Part shown: piece after piece, positions 34,453-36,997 of the stretch
Position numbering within the stretch: the stretch's first letter is position 1
How the letters are laid out: each line of letters starts with the position of its first letter
Assembly (NCBI GenBank): GCA_035495855.1
Contig: DATJFD010000017.1
Span: 1-36,997, forward strand
DNA from: JAHFIW01 sp035495855
GTDB taxonomy: Bacteria > Patescibacteriota > Patescibacteriia > SG8-24
Length of the DNA stretch: 36,997 nucleotides
Direction: 5' to 3'
Translations under genes and position numbers: made by a program
Notes under the pieces: model-generated
Databases searched by the model: none
What the model saw: only the letters and a program-made list of their open reading frames with translations
What the model was told of the DNA's origin: nothing

Positions 34453-36723
34453 ATGCATCTCCAGAAACTCGAACTGGTCGGCTTCAAGTCCTTCGCGGAA
34501 AAGTCCGAACTCGACTTCCTCCCGCCGTCGGAGGCCACCAAAGGCATCACCGCGGTCGTCGGGCCGAACGGGTCCGGCAAATCGAACGTGGCGGACGCCA
34601 TGCGCTGGGTGCTCGGCGAACAGAGCCTCAAGCTGCTGCGCGGCAAGAAGGCCGAGGACGTCATTTTTTCAGGTTCCGAGAAACGCGCGCGGTCCGGTTT
34701 CGCCGAGGCCACCCTTTACCTCAATAACGAGGACGGGAAGATCCCCGTCGACTTCTCCGAGGTCGCCATCTCCCGCCGCATCTACCGCGACGGCGATTCC
34801 GAGTACCTCATCAACAAGAACAAGGTCCGCCTGACGGACATCCAGCTGCTGCTCGCCCAGTCGAACTTCGGCGCGCGCTCGTACTCCGTCATCGGCCAGG
34901 GCATGGTCGACGGCGTGCTCGTCGCCACCCCGCAGGAACGCAAGGAGTTCTTCGACGAGGCCGCCGGCGTGAAGCAGTTCCAGCTCAAGCGCCACCAGTC
35001 GGTCATCAAGCTCGACGCCACGCGCGAGAACCTCCAGCAGGCCGAGATGCTCCTCGCCGAGATCGAACCGCGCATGCGCTCGCTCGCCCGCCAGGTGAAG
35101 CGCCTGGAAGAGCGCGGCAGCCTCGAAGAGGAGCTGCACGCTTTGAAGCACCAGTATTACGGCACTCTCTGGACCGACCTCAAGAAACAGATGGACGCCC
35201 GCGCCGCTTCGCTTGGCGCGCTCGAAAAGGAATGGCACGAGAAAGAGTCGACGCTCGACGGCGCCAAGGCCGAGCTCGCCTCGCTCGAGCAGGCCGAGAC
35301 CGGCATCGACGGATTCTCCGAGCTCCAGGCCGAATACGAGAAGCTGCAGGAGGAGAAGAACCGGCTGAAGAGCCAGGAACTGCAGGCGAAGAGCAAGATC
35401 GAGATCGCCGAGCAGGTGAAGAAGCGCGTCGCTTCGACGATGCCGCTCTCGAAGATCATCGAGGAGATCGGCAAGCTCGCCTCGCGCCAGGAAGCGCTCA
35501 TCGGGAAGCTCAGGGACGCGAAGACGGTCGAGGACGCGAAGGCCATCGTCCCCGAGCTCGACGCGCTCCGGAAGGACACCTCGTCGCTCCGCGAGCGGCT
35601 GGAGCGCCCGGCGCCGGAATCGTCCGGCCCCGCGGAACACGATCCCGCGCTCCTCAAGGAACTCGCCGCGCTCGCCGACGGCATCGCCGCGGCCGAGACG
35701 AAGATCCGCGAGGCGCAGGGCAAGCTCCAGGCCTACAACCAGGGCGAACAGAAGAAGAAGGAGAAGTTCTTCAGCCTGCAGCGCAGCCTCCAGGAGAAGA
35801 TCGGCGCCGCGCACGCCCTCGAACGCCGCCTCGGCGACGAGCGCGTGGAACAGGCCCGGCTCGACACCCGCCGCGAGGCGCTCGAGGTCGAGATGGCCGC
35901 GGAACTGGGCGAGAAGGCGCAGCACGTGCGCGAATCGTTCACGCCGCCGGAGAACGGCGAGCGCCCTGAGGCCGTGCTCCCCCAGATCCAGCGCCTCAAG
36001 TACCAGCTGCAGCTCATCGGCGGCATCGACACCGAGGTCGTGAAGGAATACGAGGAGACCAAGACCCGTTTCGACTTCCTCGACGGCCAGACGACCGACC
36101 TCAAGAAGGCCATCGACGACCTGGACCACGTCATCGCCGAGCTCGACGTGACCATCAAGGCAAAGTCCGAGTCCGCCTTCCGCCAGCTCAACCGCGATTT
36201 CGACCGCTACTTCAAGACGTTGTTCGGCGGCGGCCACGCGGAGCTCATCCAGCTGCGCGAGGAGCCGAAGGACGAGGACGAAGAAGGCGCCGAGCAAGAG
36301 AAAGAAGAGAAAAAGGAAGAGCGGAAGGAGAACCGCGACCACATCGTCGGCATCGACATCACCGCGACGCCGCCCGGCAAGAAGATCAAGAACATCGCCA
36401 TGCTCTCCGGCGGCGAGCGCGCGCTCGTGTCCATCGCGCTCATCTGCGCCATCATGACCTCGAACCCGTCGCCGTTCGTGGTGCTCGACGAAGTCGACGC
36501 GGCGCTCGACGAGTCGAACGCGGACAAGTTCGCCTCCATCATCGAGCAGCTCGCGGAGAAGACGCAGTTCATCGTCATCACCCACAACCGCTACACCATG
36601 CGCAAGGCCAACGTCCTCTACGGCGTGACCATGCGTCAGGACGGCACCTCGATGCTCTTGTCCATCAACCTCGACGAGGCCGGGAACCTCAAGAACGAGA
36701 AGCGTGACAGGGTCACCGTATAA
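34453..36723 (+). CDS. smc: Short SMC chromosome-segregation ATPase, hinge not recognisable
   Basis: 756 residues from ATG 34453 (MHLQKLELVGFKSFAEKSEL), against the usual 1,150-1,200. Head N-lobe: Walker A GPNGSGKSN (37-45), and LLAQSNFGARSYSVIGQGMVD. Two coiled-coil arms of roughly 200 residues follow. Between them, where a ~120-residue hinge should be, there is only Pro/Ser-rich turn material (ERPAPESSGPAEHDP). The C-lobe is canonical: YEETKTRFDFLDGQTTDL, LFGGGHAELIQL, signature LSGGERALVSIAL (~651), Walker B FVVLDEVDAALDES and VITHNR. A very acidic/basic insert (about 28 residues, DEDEEGAEQEKEEKKEERKE) interrupts the C-lobe. ATPase motifs are complete, so it should dimerise on ATP; without a hinge it must close its ring another way. 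Confidence 0.93.
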   Translation: MHLQKLELVGFKSFAEKSELDFLPPSEATKGITAVVGPNGSGKSNVADAMRWVLGEQSLKLLRGKKAEDVIFSGSEKRARSGFAEATLYLNNEDGKIPVDFSEVAISRRIYRDGDSEYLINKNKVRLTDIQLLLAQSNFGARSYSVIGQGMVDGVLVATPQERKEFFDEAAGVKQFQLKRHQSVIKLDATRENLQQAEMLLAEIEPRMRSLARQVKRLEERGSLEEELHALKHQYYGTLWTDLKKQMDARAASLGALEKEWHEKESTLDGAKAELASLEQAETGIDGFSELQAEYEKLQEEKNRLKSQELQAKSKIEIAEQVKKRVASTMPLSKIIEEIGKLASRQEALIGKLRDAKTVEDAKAIVPELDALRKDTSSLRERLERPAPESSGPAEHDPALLKELAALADGIAAAETKIREAQGKLQAYNQGEQKKKEKFFSLQRSLQEKIGAAHALERRLGDERVEQARLDTRREALEVEMAAELGEKAQHVRESFTPPENGERPEAVLPQIQRLKYQLQLIGGIDTEVVKEYEETKTRFDFLDGQTTDLKKAIDDLDHVIAELDVTIKAKSESAFRQLNRDFDRYFKTLFGGGHAELIQLREEPKDEDEEGAEQEKEEKKEERKENRDHIVGIDITATPPGKKIKNIAMLSGGERALVSIALICAIMTSNPSPFVVLDEVDAALDESNADKFASIIEQLAEKTQFIVITHNRYTMRKANVLYGVTMRQDGTSMLLSINLDEAGNLKNEKRDRVTV

Positions 36724-36730
36724 AAGGAAG

Positions 36731-36756
36731 AAGCGGCCCTGACCGGGGCCGCTTTT
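36731..36756 (+). terminator. Terminator of smc
   Basis: AAGCGGCCC/GGGCCGCTTTT. Confidence 0.82.
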
Positions 36757-36782
36757 CGTTCTCACGAAGTTGCGGCGGACCC

Positions 36783-36811
36783 TTGACGAGGACGCCTGCG
36801 CGACATACTGT
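36783..36811 (+). promoter_or_regulatory. Promoter of the last, truncated gene
   Basis: TTGACG, 17-bp spacer, TACTGT. Confidence 0.6.
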
Positions 36812-36843
36812 CCGGGCGTTCTTTGCGAAAGGCAAAAAAGAAG

Positions 36844-36997
36844 ATGAGCGAATGGGAACGACTGCAGGACGCCGCTTACGTCGGCGGCGCGGTCCGTGAA
36901 CGCGACGAACACGGGCGGACCGTCCACCGGCGCATCGCGCGCGTCGATCTCGACGAGCACACCATCGCGTTCCGTTTCGACCGCGTCGCGGTCCTCG
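36844..36997 (+). CDS. Uncharacterised protein, cut by right edge
   Basis: Fifty-one codons seen from ATG 36844: MSEWERLQDAAYVGGAVRER, then DEHGRTVHRRIARVDLDEHTIAFRFDRVAVL, with no stop before the window ends. The visible part is a charged N-terminus leading into beta strands. No family recognised. It follows a promoter and the smc terminator, so it starts a new transcription unit. Confidence 0.7.
   Translation, partial: MSEWERLQDAAYVGGAVRERDEHGRTVHRRIARVDLDEHTIAFRFDRVAVL

Noticed and set aside
34669..36960. Minus-strand open frame of 763 codons over smc
   Set aside because: Leu/Glu/Val-rich shadow; it starts inside the next gene and lacks any recognisable domain.
1..36997. CRISPR arrays, insertion sequences, prophage or rRNA
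   Set aside because: No regularly spaced direct repeats, transposase or integrase motifs, phage genes or rRNA-like sequence were seen.

Overview
The window is about 37 kb of GC-rich, densely packed bacterial DNA: 38 genes on both strands, short intergenic gaps and many intrinsic terminators. No rRNA, canonical tRNA, transposase or CRISPR array is visible. A short SMC without a recognisable hinge, a VanW/YoaR-type wall protein, a TrmB-type regulator, tandem small Cys-rich 'MKVIK' proteins and many lineage-restricted proteins suggest a member of the Candidate Phyla Radiation (Patescibacteria), possibly a high-GC Uhrbacteria-like lineage. That placement is inference from gene content; no marker gene proves it.

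Layout. 1-1.8 kb (minus): a membrane coiled-coil protein, a 47-residue protein and three tandem zinc-ribbon-like proteins. 1.9-6.9 kb (plus): TrmB-type regulator, histidine phosphatase, DsbD/CcdA-thioredoxin protein and a seven-repeat FG-GAP/UnbV protein. 7.0-9.8 kb (minus): Fic-domain protein with a small helical partner, and a metallophosphoesterase. 9.9-11.5 kb: membrane histidine kinase. 11.5-12.0 kb: repeat-filled gap. 12-16 kb: SPFH protein, two unknowns, NRDE (TANGO2-type) protein. 16.2-18.9 kb (minus): sensor kinase plus receiver-only regulator. 18.9-19.9 kb: unknown protein with DHH-like motifs. 20.0-22.7 kb: Hsp20, DUF3006-like protein and VanW protein in one operon. 22.7-23.4 kb: gene-free stretch with two structured-RNA candidates and divergent promoters. 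23.4-25.5 kb: two unknowns and a CDF metal transporter. 25.5-26.1 kb: ClpP. 26.3-33.4 kb: an exported-protein island with two paralogous lipoproteins, one trypsin-like lipoprotein with an intact catalytic triad and three relatives whose triads are lost, interrupted by a DHH phosphoesterase and an unknown gene. 33.5-36.7 kb: a membrane/helical unknown and SMC. A last gene runs off the right edge.

How it may fit together. Many products are exported or envelope-linked (DsbD-type, FG-GAP, VanW, SPFH, lipoproteins, trypsin-fold family), so the DsbD-like protein may supply thiol chemistry for them. The trypsin-fold cluster looks like one protease plus pseudo-enzymes that kept the fold, and is the strongest candidate for an undescribed system.

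Sequence-level patterns. Two start modes recur: (i) extended -10 promoters (TGCTA...) lying 6-14 bases before the start codon, so near-leaderless mRNAs; (ii) TTGACN-16/18-TANNNT promoters followed by a pyrimidine-rich box and a strong AGGAGG site. Thirteen intergenic gaps hold low-complexity imperfect inverted repeats, each built from its own short word set. A separate dispersed element occurs three times. All promoter, terminator and RNA calls were made by eye.
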